Assembly (NCBI GenBank): GCA_947476855.1
Contig: CANJSR010000023.1
Location: 1-20,691, forward strand
Length of the DNA: 20,691 nt
DNA from: Acetobacteraceae bacterium
Lineage (GTDB): Bacteria; Pseudomonadota; Alphaproteobacteria; Acetobacterales; Acetobacteraceae
Reading direction: 5' to 3'
The first letter of the stretch is position 1; every line of letters starts with the position of its first letter. The position numbers and the translations under genes are program-made. The notes below the pieces were generated by a model that was not told where the DNA came from, did not search any database, and saw nothing but the letters and a program-made list of their open reading frames with translations. Shown one piece after another: positions 8,506 through 16,233 of the stretch.

Positions 8506-10068
8506 ATGTTCAGGAAGAAGACGCGTGCCACAATCGTGGCGACCCTTGCCGCTCTCGCGGTGGCGGGCGCCCCGGAAGCGCGGGCGCAGGAATTCAACAC
8601 GAATGCGACGATCATTTATTTCGATGCCGCGGGCAACGAGAACCTCGATCCCGCCGATGCCCAGGCCGCCAGCAGCTTTTCGCAGGAGGCGATGCTTGCC
8701 GTCTATGATCCGCTGATCCGGATGACGGATGCCGGCGATCCCGCGCCGGGCCTGGCCGAATCCTGGGTCGCGAGCCCCGACCTGATGACCCTGACGCTGA
8801 AACTGCGCCAGGGCGTGACCTTCCACGACGGCACGCCGTTCAACGCTGAGATCGCCAAGCGCAACTTCGATCGCTTCATCGGCCTGGGCACACGCGCCAG
8901 CGGCACGGTGGTGGAAGCGGTGAAGGGCATCGCCAGCATCGACATCATCGGGCCATATGAAATCAAGCTGACGCTGAAGGCTCCGAACGGGCAGATGCTG
9001 TACCATCTGGGCGGGGTTGCCGGGATGATGGCCAGCGCGGCGTCCCTGACCGAAGGCGCCTATGCCGCGACGTTCAAGCCGATCGGCACCGGCCCCTACA
9101 AGGTCAAGTCATTCTCGGCCAACGAGAAGACCGTTTTCACCCGCAACGACTCCTATTGGGGCGGCATCGCCGGGCGCCCCGCCGCGTTCGAGCATCATTA
9201 CGTGCCGGACGGCCGAGCACGTATGAATGCATTGCGATCGGGCCAGGCGAATATCGCGTTGATCGAACCGCGGCAGATCGCGGAGGCCAAGCAGGCCGGC
9301 TTCGCGGTCCAGTTGAACGAAAAGAACAGCGTCTGGACGACGTATGTCAATCTGTCACGCACCCAGAACGTCGGCAACCTGAAGGTGCGGCAGGCGATGA
9401 TGTACGCCGTCGATCGCGCCGCGTTGGCGGATGCGCTCAGCTATGGCAGTTCCCGGCCCACCGTCCAGCCGTTTGCCAGCACCGCGAGTGCCTATGACCC
9501 GGCACTGGAGAAGATCTACACCTACGACCCTGCCAAGGCGAAGGCCCTGCTGGCCGAGGGCGGGTTCAAGGATGGCGTCGACATCACCATGCTGCTGCTG
9601 AACATCGGCGAATACCGGCCGATCGCCGAGGCGTATCAGGCGATGCTGGCCGAGGTCGGTATCCGGGTGAAGTTCGACATCGTCGATGCCTCGATGTTCC
9701 CCGCTTTCCGCCGGCCGCCGACGCGCGCGGACATCCTGCTGGCCCGCTGGGGCGGGCGGCCCGATCCGTTGCAGGTGTTCCAGGAGCTGATGGGCACGGG
9801 CGGCAGCTTCAACCCCGTCGGCGTCGCCACGCCCGAGATCGACACTCTGATCGACAAGGCCAGGCAGATGACCCCGGACAACCCCGAGCGGACGAAGCTG
9901 CTGCACCAGATCGGACGGCTGGGGGTGGAGAATGCCTCCAACATCGGGCTGATGACGCGGTCCAACGTCTATGCCTACCGGCCAGGCTGCTTCACGGGGC
10001 TGGCGCCCTATCTGCCGATGGGTGATGACCGGTTCAACGACGTGAAGATTGCCGCGAAGTGCAAGTAG
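8506..10068 (+). CDS. ABC transporter substrate-binding protein, peptide/nickel family 5 (orphan)
   Basis: The 520-aa product matches the family 5 solute-binding proteins that capture peptides, nickel or related solutes in the periplasm for an ABC importer. A Sec signal peptide is clear: FRKKTR, a hydrophobic stretch, then ARA with likely cleavage after residue 27. Family features include the early LDPADAQAASS and YDPLIRM segments, FHDGTPFNAEIAKRNFDR, and a GTGPYKVKSF motif. The start at 8506 is fixed by AGGAGA at 8495-8500 and by the signal peptide; an upstream in-frame ATG at 8398 would bury the signal. No permease or ATPase genes lie on either side, so it must use a distant transporter or act in sensing. 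It ends against repeat locus 2. Confidence 0.9.
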   Translation: MFRKKTRATIVATLAALAVAGAPEARAQEFNTNATIIYFDAAGNENLDPADAQAASSFSQEAMLAVYDPLIRMTDAGDPAPGLAESWVASPDLMTLTLKLRQGVTFHDGTPFNAEIAKRNFDRFIGLGTRASGTVVEAVKGIASIDIIGPYEIKLTLKAPNGQMLYHLGGVAGMMASAASLTEGAYAATFKPIGTGPYKVKSFSANEKTVFTRNDSYWGGIAGRPAAFEHHYVPDGRARMNALRSGQANIALIEPRQIAEAKQAGFAVQLNEKNSVWTTYVNLSRTQNVGNLKVRQAMMYAVDRAALADALSYGSSRPTVQPFASTASAYDPALEKIYTYDPAKAKALLAEGGFKDGVDITMLLLNIGEYRPIAEAYQAMLAEVGIRVKFDIVDASMFPAFRRPPTRADILLARWGGRPDPLQVFQELMGTGGSFNPVGVATPEIDTLIDKARQMTPDNPERTKLLHQIGRLGVENASNIGLMTRSNVYAYRPGCFTGLAPYLPMGDDRFNDVKIAAKCK

Positions 10069-10088
10069 GGTAGACGCGGCGACCGCCC

Positions 10089-10178
10089 CCATCGTGGTGG
10101 CCGAAGGGCCACCATCCACGATTTTCCCTGTCAGCAACAGTAAAGTCGTGGGTCCCGGCTCTTCGGCCGGGATGACGG
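10089..10178. repeat. BIME/REP-like inverted-repeat element, copy 2A
   Basis: The units are 10089-10125 (hairpin TGGTGGCC-gaa-GGGCCACCA) and 10142-10178 (hairpin TCCCGGC-tctt-CGGCCGGGA), separated by 16 bases. This is the only copy with a spacer other than 17. The spacer core CTGT-cagca-ACAG is itself nearly palindromic. The element starts about 20 bases after the solute-binding protein stop. Confidence 0.82.
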
Positions 10179-10220
10179 GGAGGACGGTCCTGCGTCCTGG
10201 ATTACGGAGAGCGCCTCCTC

Positions 10221-10351
10221 AAACCAGCCGACCTTGGCGATGACCCTCCCGGTCTCCACCTCGTCATGCCGGGCGCGGGCCCGGCACCCACGACTTTCCC
10301 CTATCAACTACAGTGAAGTCGTGAGTCCCGGCCCTTCGGCAGGGATGACGA
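10221..10351. repeat. BIME/REP-like element copy 2B with inverted tail
   Basis: The core is 10261-10351: units 10261-10297 (hairpin TGCCGGGC-gcg-GGCCCGGCA) and 10315-10351, with a 17-base spacer. The flank 10221-10262 is the reverse complement of the tail that follows copies 1A and 4, so this copy is inserted in the opposite orientation. It lies in the spacer between the converging solute-binding protein and GMC genes; 10069-10410 holds no gene that I can see. Confidence 0.82.
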
Positions 10352-10382
10352 GGGGCGGCCCTTCGGCAGGGATGACGAAGGG
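10329..10382. repeat. 27-base tandem duplication within the REP right arm
   Basis: Two adjacent 27-base units (10329-10355 and 10356-10382) begin CGGCCCTTCGGCAGGGATG and differ at a single base near their end. The duplicated segment is the distal hairpin and terminal ATGACGA tag of element 2B. It looks like a local slippage event. Confidence 0.8.
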
Positions 10383-10410
10383 GGGCGTGCGGAACCCCCG
10401 ATCACCCACG

Positions 10411-12021
10411 TCAGTCGAACAGAGTCGCCAGCCGCTGCTTCATCTGATCCGCGATGTACAACGCCACCGCCTGGATCGTCGAAGTCGGGTTCACCCCGCC
10501 GGATGTCACCCAGACGCTGCCATCCACGATGAACAGGTTCTTCACATCGTGCGACCGGCCCCACTCGTTCACCACCGAACGCTCCGGGTCAGTCCCCATC
10601 CGCGCCGTCCCCAGCAGGTGCCCAGGGCTGTTGAGCAGCGTTCGCGACGTATACAGCCCCGTGGCGCCGGCGGCGCGCAGGATGTCCTCGGCCCGGGCGA
10701 TGCCGTGGTCCATCATCCGGGCCGTATTCTCACTGATCGTATAGTCGATCCGCGGCGCCGGGATGCCGTGGCTGTCCTTCAGCACGGGGTCCAGGGTCAC
10801 CCGGTTGTGTTCCTCGGGCAGGTCCTCGCACGCCACGCCGATCTGGAGGCGCCGATAGACCATGTCGCGGTAGACCTTGTGGTGGTCCTTCCCCCAGGGC
10901 AGCCGGCCGACCGACGCGTTCTGCACCGCCTCGTTCACCACCCCCGTGCCGCGCGCGAATTGCAGCGTGTAGCCACGGACGAAATCACGGTTGGGATCGG
11001 TCTCGTAGAACTCCTTGCTCCACAGGCTCAGCATCGGCGCGTGATCACCGTCCACCCGTTCGTCCACATAGCCCCGCACCTGCGGCCAGGGGTGCAGCAT
11101 CAGGTTCTTGCCCACCAGGCCGCTGGAGTTGGCCAGGCCGTTGGGGAAGCGCGATGACGCGGAGTTCAGCAGCAGGCGCGGCGTGCCGATGCCGTTGCAG
11201 GCGAGGATGACGACCTCGGCCGGCTGGAACCGTTCCACCCCGTCCGCGTCGTAGTAGATCGCGCCGGATGCCATGCCGTGTTCGTTGGTCGTGACCTCCC
11301 GCACCCGGCACAGCGGGCGGATTTCGACGCCGGCGCGGATGGCGTGCGGCCAGTAGGTGATGTCGGTGCTCGCCTTGGCCCCCTGCGCGCAGCCCGGCGT
11401 GCAGTGACCCAGGTTGATGCAGGCGCCGCGCCCGTCATACTCGGTCGTGGCGATCGTGGAATCGGATGGCCACCAGTGCCAACCCAGCTTGTTCATCGCC
11501 TGGGCATAGCGGGTGCCGGTCTTGCCGAGAGGCAGAGGCGGCATCGGCGGGTTGCGCGGCGGATAGGCCGGATCGCCCGTCAGGCCGGACACGCCCATCA
11601 TGCGATCGTTGAGGCTGAAGAACGGCTCCAGCATGTCATAGTTGATCGGCCAGTCGTCGGCGACGCCGTCCAGCGACTTCACGCGGAAATCCGACGGGTG
11701 CATGCGCGGCCAATGCGCCGTGTAGAACACCGTCCCGCCGCCCACGCCGTTGAAGTTGGCGACCTTCATCACCGAGTTGTCTTCGTTGATCGGGTAGTCG
11801 GTCGGCCTGGCACGCCGGTTCGGGCTGATGTCGAAATCGGCGTAGCGGCGGGCCTCCCAGTCGCGGCCATTGCTGGGGAAATCGGACTGCTTCGACCAAT
11901 CCCCCTGCTCCAGGCACAGGATGCGCATTTTCGTTTCGGCCAGGCTCCAAGCCACCGCGGCGCCGGACGCGCCGGAACCGATGATCAGGACGTCGACCAT
12001 TTCGTTGCGGTTATCGGCCAT
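10411..12021 (-). CDS. GMC-family FAD-dependent dehydrogenase, large subunit (paralogue 1)
   Basis: The 536-aa product is a GMC-type flavoprotein like the large subunits of gluconate and FAD-dependent glucose/sorbose dehydrogenases, which oxidise alcohols or sugars and pass electrons to a carrier rather than O2. GSGASG at 15-20 binds ADP of FAD. The C-terminal GHLLGTARMG supplies the catalytic His, and GGVNPTSTIQA supplies the partner Asn. Cysteines 201, 207 and 211 have the C-x5-C-x3-C spacing described for the 3Fe-4S site of Burkholderia FAD-glucose dehydrogenase. No signal peptide is visible. The ribosome site AGGAGG precedes the ATG. It lies 18 bases downstream of the small-subunit gene in one operon. 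No cytochrome c subunit is present, so the electron acceptor is unknown. Confidence 0.9.
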   Translation of the reverse strand: MADNRNEMVDVLIIGSGASGAAVAWSLAETKMRILCLEQGDWSKQSDFPSNGRDWEARRYADFDISPNRRARPTDYPINEDNSVMKVANFNGVGGGTVFYTAHWPRMHPSDFRVKSLDGVADDWPINYDMLEPFFSLNDRMMGVSGLTGDPAYPPRNPPMPPLPLGKTGTRYAQAMNKLGWHWWPSDSTIATTEYDGRGACINLGHCTPGCAQGAKASTDITYWPHAIRAGVEIRPLCRVREVTTNEHGMASGAIYYDADGVERFQPAEVVILACNGIGTPRLLLNSASSRFPNGLANSSGLVGKNLMLHPWPQVRGYVDERVDGDHAPMLSLWSKEFYETDPNRDFVRGYTLQFARGTGVVNEAVQNASVGRLPWGKDHHKVYRDMVYRRLQIGVACEDLPEEHNRVTLDPVLKDSHGIPAPRIDYTISENTARMMDHGIARAEDILRAAGATGLYTSRTLLNSPGHLLGTARMGTDPERSVVNEWGRSHDVKNLFIVDGSVWVTSGGVNPTSTIQAVALYIADQMKQRLATLFD

Positions 12022-12039
12022 GGCTGCCTCCTATGGCGA

Positions 12040-12495
12040 TCAGGGCGCGTCGCGCCACATTTTCGGGCGGGCGCGCACGGGGTCGAGCAGCGACCAGTCG
12101 CCTTGTTCCAGCTTGTGCCCCAGTGGGAAGGGCGGCCGAGGCTCCAGCCCCAGCGAACGCACGACACGGTCATCCCGGTAGTAGCATTGCAGGATGACGC
12201 GGCCGAGCGTGATGGCGGTGCGGGAGAGTGTGGCGTGGAAGGCGTGGGTGACGGCTTCCTGGCGATCGGCCGGGAGGTCGGCGAAAGCCCCTCCCGACAG
12301 CGCGGTCAGGTCGGCCAATGCGGCCCGCACATCGGGCAGGTCTCGGCCGAGGGATTTGACCACATCGGCGAAGATGGCCGGATCGTCGGCGCCGGGAACG
12401 CCCAGGCTTTCGTCGGCCGGGATCATCACGCCGGCGATACAGCGCAGGTCCCGGCTCTCGGCCGGGGAGAGGCCGGTTTCTGACTCGTTCCGCAT
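12040..12495 (-). CDS. Small subunit of GMC dehydrogenase, gluconate 2-dehydrogenase subunit 3-like
   Basis: This 151-aa protein resembles the small (gamma, subunit 3) partners of GMC dehydrogenases: an N-terminal LSPAESRDLRCIAGVMIPADE helix-loop, a helical middle (FADVVKSLGRDLPDVRAALADL) and a C-terminal LQCYYRDDRVVRSLGLEPRPPFPLG segment. Characterised relatives usually carry a twin-arginine leader that helps export the large subunit; none is visible here, so the complex may stay in the cytosol. GTGAGG sits upstream of the ATG at 12495. It is the first gene of a two-gene operon with the large subunit. The family call is by resemblance and gene order and is less sure than that of its neighbour. 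Confidence 0.68.
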   Translation of the reverse strand: MRNESETGLSPAESRDLRCIAGVMIPADESLGVPGADDPAIFADVVKSLGRDLPDVRAALADLTALSGGAFADLPADRQEAVTHAFHATLSRTAITLGRVILQCYYRDDRVVRSLGLEPRPPFPLGHKLEQGDWSLLDPVRARPKMWRDAP

Positions 12496-12527
12496 GTCTG
12501 CCTCACTCGAACAGGGTGCTTCGTTCC

Positions 12528-12556
12528 GGGTGTACCGCCGCCGGGCCGCGTGTCAA
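12528..12556 (-). promoter_or_regulatory. Candidate promoter for the GMC small/large-subunit operon
   Basis: On the minus strand a perfect TTGACA (12556-12551) is followed after 16 bases by TACACC (12534-12529), three of six matches to a -10 box. It points at the small-subunit start 33 bases further on. Its -35 lies 20 bases from the mirror-image -35 on the other strand. The weak -10 keeps this tentative. Confidence 0.35.
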
Positions 12557-12576
12557 TCGGACCATGTCCTGGCGCG

Positions 12577-12605
12577 TTGACAAAGCCCGCGCCAAGGCAT
12601 GGATT
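12577..12605 (+). promoter_or_regulatory. Candidate sigma-70-type promoter for GMC paralogue 2
   Basis: TTGACA (12577-12582) and TGGATT (12600-12605) are separated by exactly 17 bases. Transcription would begin near 12612, followed by a CGGAGG ribosome site at about 12624-12629 and the ATG at 12636. The -35 matches consensus perfectly and the -10 at three of six positions. Confidence 0.42.
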
Positions 12606-12635
12606 GGCGCCAGGGAAACGACCCGGAGGCGCGGC

Positions 12636-14234
12636 ATGAGCGACGTGGTGGATGTGCTGATCATAGGCTCCGGCGCGTCCGGCGCCGCGGTGGCCTGGAG
12701 CCTGGCCGAAACGAAGATGCGGATCGTCTGCCTGGAACAGGGCGGCTGGACCAAGCCCACCGAATACCCCAGCAACGAGCGCGACTGGGAGTCTCGGCTG
12801 TTCGGCGATTTCGCGACCAGCCCGAATGTGCGCAAACGGCCGACGGATTATCCGATCAACGACGACAACTCCCCCATCAAGGTCGTGAACTTCAACGGCG
12901 TGGGTGGCAGCACGATCATGTACACGGGGCACTTTCCCCGGCTGCACCCTTCCGATTTCCGCGTGAAGTCGCTGGATGGCGTGGCGGATGACTGGCCGGT
13001 GGACTACGCGACACTGGAGCCGTTCTTCGCCGAGAATGACCGCATGATGGGGGTTTCGGGCCTGTCGGGCGACCCGGCCTATCCGCCGAAGTCTCCACCG
13101 ATGCCTCCATTGCCGCTGGGCAGGACGGGCACGCGCTGGGGCCAGGCGATGAACAGCCTGGGCTGGCATTGGTGGCCGTCTGATACGACCCTGGCCACGA
13201 CGGACTATGACGGGCGCGGGGCCTGCATCAACCTCGGCCACTGCACGCCGGGCTGCGCGCAGGGGGCCAAGGCCAGCACGGACATCACCTATTGGCCGCA
13301 CGCCATCCGGGCCGGCGTCGAGCTTCGCACCCATTGCCGGGTGCGGGAGATCACGACGAACGAGCACGGCATGGCCTCGGGCGTCATCTACTACGACGCG
13401 GAGGGGGTTGAGCGGTTCCAGGCGGCGGAGGTCGTGATCCTCGCCTGCAATGGCGTGGGGACGGCGCGGTTGCTGCTGAACTCCGCGTCCTCGCGGTTCC
13501 CGACCGGGCTGGCGAATTCGAGTGGGCTGGTGGGGAAGAACCTGATGTTCCACCCCTATATCCAGGTCTACGGCTATGCGGAGGAGGCGCTGGACGGGAA
13601 CCACGGGCCGCCTTTGTGCCTGTGGAGCAAAGAGTTCTACGAAACCGATCCGAACCGGGACTTCGTGCGCGGCTATATGTTCCAGTTCAACCGCGGGGTC
13701 GGCCCGGTGACCGAGGCCCTGACCAGCGCCGCCGGCGGGCGGCTGCCCTGGGGCAAGGACCACCACGCCGCCTATCGCCGCCTGGTTCATCGCAGGCTCA
13801 GCCTGTCGGCCGTGATCGAGGATTTGCCGGAGGAGCATAACCGGGTGACGCTCGACCCGGTGCTGAAGGACAGCCACGGCATCCCGGCGCCTCGCGTGGA
13901 CTACACGATCGGGGAGAACAGCCGGCGGATGATAGAGCACGGGATCGCGCGGGCAAAGGACATCCTGGCGGCGGCGGGGGCGACGGACATCGCGATGCAG
14001 AACCCGATCCATTTCGGCGGCTGGCACCTGTTGGGGACGGCGCGGATGGGGACGGACCCGGAGCGCTCGGTGGTGAATGAGTGGGGGCGGTGCCACGATG
14101 TGAAGAACCTGTTCATCGTGGATGGCTCGGTCTTCGTGACGGCGGGGGGCGTGAACCCGACTTCGACGATTCAGGCCGTGGCGTTGTACATCGCGGATCA
14201 GATGAAGCAGCGGTTGGCGACGTTGTTTGATTGA
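12636..14234 (+). CDS. GMC-family FAD-dependent dehydrogenase, large subunit (paralogue 2)
   Basis: The product (532 aa) is a close paralogue of the divergent neighbour: about 78% identical over the first 117 aligned residues by eye, with long identical blocks around the cysteine motif and the whole C-terminus. It has GSGASG near residue 11, cysteines 197, 203 and 207 (C-x5-C-x3-C), catalytic HLLGTARMG and GGVNPTSTIQA. Differences cluster in likely substrate-facing stretches, e.g. QNPIHFGGWHLLG against the other's SRTLLNSPGHLLG. The start at 12636 follows CGGAGG; an in-frame ORF extends to 12516 but that part lies over the promoter candidate. No small-subunit gene follows it, so it may share the neighbour's small subunit. 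Unknown substrate. Confidence 0.9.
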   Translation: MSDVVDVLIIGSGASGAAVAWSLAETKMRIVCLEQGGWTKPTEYPSNERDWESRLFGDFATSPNVRKRPTDYPINDDNSPIKVVNFNGVGGSTIMYTGHFPRLHPSDFRVKSLDGVADDWPVDYATLEPFFAENDRMMGVSGLSGDPAYPPKSPPMPPLPLGRTGTRWGQAMNSLGWHWWPSDTTLATTDYDGRGACINLGHCTPGCAQGAKASTDITYWPHAIRAGVELRTHCRVREITTNEHGMASGVIYYDAEGVERFQAAEVVILACNGVGTARLLLNSASSRFPTGLANSSGLVGKNLMFHPYIQVYGYAEEALDGNHGPPLCLWSKEFYETDPNRDFVRGYMFQFNRGVGPVTEALTSAAGGRLPWGKDHHAAYRRLVHRRLSLSAVIEDLPEEHNRVTLDPVLKDSHGIPAPRVDYTIGENSRRMIEHGIARAKDILAAAGATDIAMQNPIHFGGWHLLGTARMGTDPERSVVNEWGRCHDVKNLFIVDGSVFVTAGGVNPTSTIQAVALYIADQMKQRLATLFD

Positions 14235-14321
14235 GGGGGGCGGACGTTACGCCTCTCCGTCGCGATGGACTGACACGCTGTCCCTACCGCCGTCGTGGCG
14301 GCCGCAGCCCGCGCCCCATCC

Positions 14322-14437
14322 CCGTCGTGGCGGCCCCCGGGGTCCAGCCCGAGGGCAGGCTCCGGGCGGCCATCCACGGCTTTGCTGTTGGCAACAGGGG
14401 AAAGTCGTGGGTGGTGGGCCTGCGCCCACCATGACGG
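14322..14437. repeat. BIME/REP-like element copy 3A with long left arm
   Basis: The left unit 14322-14383 (62 bases) has the usual ends but an enlarged hairpin tip containing GGTCCAGCCCGAGGGC. The right unit 14401-14437 is the normal 37 bases (hairpin GGTGGGC-ctgc-GCCCACC). The 17-base spacer contains CTGTT-ggc-AACAG, so the centre is palindromic too. A partial extra left end (CGTCGTGGCGGCCGCAG) lies just upstream at about 14291-14307. Confidence 0.78.
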
Positions 14438-14493
14438 GTGAGAGGACGGAGGCCCATATCCCTACTGCTGCGGCCGAACCCCACACCCTATCC

Positions 14494-14608
14494 CCGTCGT
14501 GGCGGCCGAAGGGCCGCCATCCACGACTTCGCTGTTGGCAACGAAGGAAAGTCGTGGGGGTGGGCCGGAGCCCGCCCTCGGGCTGGACCCGGGGGGCCAC
14601 CATGACGG
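14494..14608. repeat. BIME/REP-like element copy 3B with long right arm
   Basis: The left unit 14494-14530 is a normal 37-mer (hairpin TGGCGGCC-gaa-GGGCCGCCA). The right unit 14548-14608 is the long-armed form: its tip GCCCTCGGGCTGGACCC is the reverse complement of the tip in copy 3A. The spacer is 17 bases. With copy 3A it fills 14235-14630, between two converging genes; no gene is seen there. Confidence 0.78.
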
Positions 14609-14630
14609 GTGGGAGAGAAGCCGGATCCCA

Positions 14631-16112
14631 CTACCCCCAGACAGGCTCCGCCGCCGCGTTCCGACCGGAAATCCGGCCGAACGCCAGGCATTCCCCGATA
14701 TTCCCCGTCCCCTGGTAAAGATAGCTGTAGATCGACCCAAGCTCCCCCGCGCTGTAAAGCCGCGGGATCGGAGACCCGTCCGGCCGCACGATCTGCGCCC
14801 GTTCGTTCCGGCGCGGCCCGCCCTGGGTGTTCAGCATCGAGGGTGACAGCTCGATCGCATAGAACGGCCCGTTCGCGACCGGGTTCAGCATCAGCGTCCG
14901 CCCGAACTGCTCATCGTGCTTCGTCGCGCAGGCCTGGTTCCAGCGCGCGACCGTATCCTTCAGCGTGGCGGGGTCGAGGCCGACGACACCGGCCAGAGCC
15001 TCGATGCTGTCCGCCTTCCTGATCCAGCCCTTGGCGAGTTCGGCGCTGTTGTCCTCGCTCCAGTCATACTTCACGACGATCTGGGTCCAGCCATGGCTCG
15101 GGTGCTTGTCATACAGCGGGCCGGCCGAGAAATGCGTGTGGTCCAGGATCATGAACATCGGGCATGGCGTGGACAGCGGCAGCCAGCGGCCATTCACCGG
15201 CACCTTGCCATGGCGGGTCTTGAACTTCTCATCCGCGAAACGCCGTCCATCGGGGCCGACAACGATCGCGCCGCCGGGCAGTTCCTTGCTGTAGTGGAAC
15301 GCCTGCATGGAGAACGAGGTCGGGACTTCCGGAACCTTCAGCGCCATCGACGGGCCGGCATAGTTGTTCATGTGCCAGAGGTCGGCGCCCACGGTCATCG
15401 CCATCGTGATCCCGTCGCCCTCGTTGTACGGCGATCCGGAGGTGTAGCAATACGGGATGCCCGGCAAATAGTTGCGGATCATCTCCTGGTTGTTCTCGAA
15501 CCCGCCGCAGGTCAGCACCACGCCGCGGCGCGCCTTGACTGTGATCATCTTGCCGCCCTGCTGCGCCCGCACGCCCAGGATTTCCTTGGTCACATCGTTC
15601 TGGATCAGCGCCCGACCAGGCGTTTCATACAGGATCGGGATCGGGCGTTCCTTCACCAGTCGCTCGAACAGCTTCCAGGTGTAGGAGTAGCCGTAGGTCG
15701 GGCCGTCATGGAACTTGTGGACACAGTCGGCACCCGGCAGATCGGGGAACTCGATGCCGACGGGGGGATGCTGGTGTTCCTGCGGGTCGCCGCCCAGGCT
15801 CGCGAGCCAGTCGTTGTTGAGGCACATCTCCTCGGCCCAGACCCGGACCATGACCTCGGGCACCGTGAAGGGGCCACACAAGGCGGTCAGGTAGGCGATG
15901 GCGGAGTCGACGGACGACGTGTTCAGGTAGCCCTGGCCGGCGACGCGGGTATTGCCGCCTTCCTCGCCCTCGGGCGCCTTTTCGAGGATGACGACCTTGG
16001 CCCCCAGTTCATGGGCGGTGACGGCGGCCGCCATCCCGGCGGCTCCGAACCCGACGACGACGACATCGGCTTCCACGTCCCATGTGGCGGGCACTGCGTT
16101 CTGTTGGCTCAT
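14631..16112 (-). CDS. FAD-dependent oxidoreductase, fumarate reductase/ketosteroid dehydrogenase-like flavoprotein
   Basis: The 493-aa product belongs to the FAD-binding 2 family (fumarate reductase, urocanate reductase, 3-ketosteroid dehydrogenase), which add or remove hydrogens across activated C=C bonds. GFGAAG at 21-26 and the following EKAPEGEEGGNTRVAGQG bind FAD; the C-terminal LYSAGELGSIYSYLYQGTG then GECLAFGRISG is the family's second FAD segment. It lacks the FMN-binding and cytochrome domains of periplasmic fumarate reductases and has no signal peptide, so it is a soluble cytosolic enzyme. CAGGGA lies upstream of the ATG. It follows the Old Yellow Enzyme gene by 121 bases on the same strand; both act on activated alkenes, suggesting related roles. 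Substrate unknown. Confidence 0.88.
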   Translation of the reverse strand: MSQQNAVPATWDVEADVVVVGFGAAGMAAAVTAHELGAKVVILEKAPEGEEGGNTRVAGQGYLNTSSVDSAIAYLTALCGPFTVPEVMVRVWAEEMCLNNDWLASLGGDPQEHQHPPVGIEFPDLPGADCVHKFHDGPTYGYSYTWKLFERLVKERPIPILYETPGRALIQNDVTKEILGVRAQQGGKMITVKARRGVVLTCGGFENNQEMIRNYLPGIPYCYTSGSPYNEGDGITMAMTVGADLWHMNNYAGPSMALKVPEVPTSFSMQAFHYSKELPGGAIVVGPDGRRFADEKFKTRHGKVPVNGRWLPLSTPCPMFMILDHTHFSAGPLYDKHPSHGWTQIVVKYDWSEDNSAELAKGWIRKADSIEALAGVVGLDPATLKDTVARWNQACATKHDEQFGRTLMLNPVANGPFYAIELSPSMLNTQGGPRRNERAQIVRPDGSPIPRLYSAGELGSIYSYLYQGTGNIGECLAFGRISGRNAAAEPVWG

Positions 16113-16233
16113 GACGGTTCCCTGCTGGCGGAGTCACTCCGCGACGGATCGGCGCGACTCCGGCGGGCTGTTCCGAGGGGTCGGACAAGCCGGCGCTGCG
16201 TGACGCGGACGCTATGCCGCACCGGCTCGGTGT

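Noticed and set aside
5188..9006. A 1272-codon open frame on the minus strand opposite the helicase and the start of the solute-binding protein
   Set aside because: It is low-complexity in composition, rich in G, A, R, H, Q and D with no motif, and lies antisense to two well-supported genes. Long antisense frames are expected in DNA this GC-rich.
12426..14096. A 556-codon minus-strand frame opposite GMC paralogue 2, with a similar one (11278-12483, plus) opposite paralogue 1
   Set aside because: The two resemble each other only because the sense genes are paralogues; both are R/H/P/Q-rich shadows.
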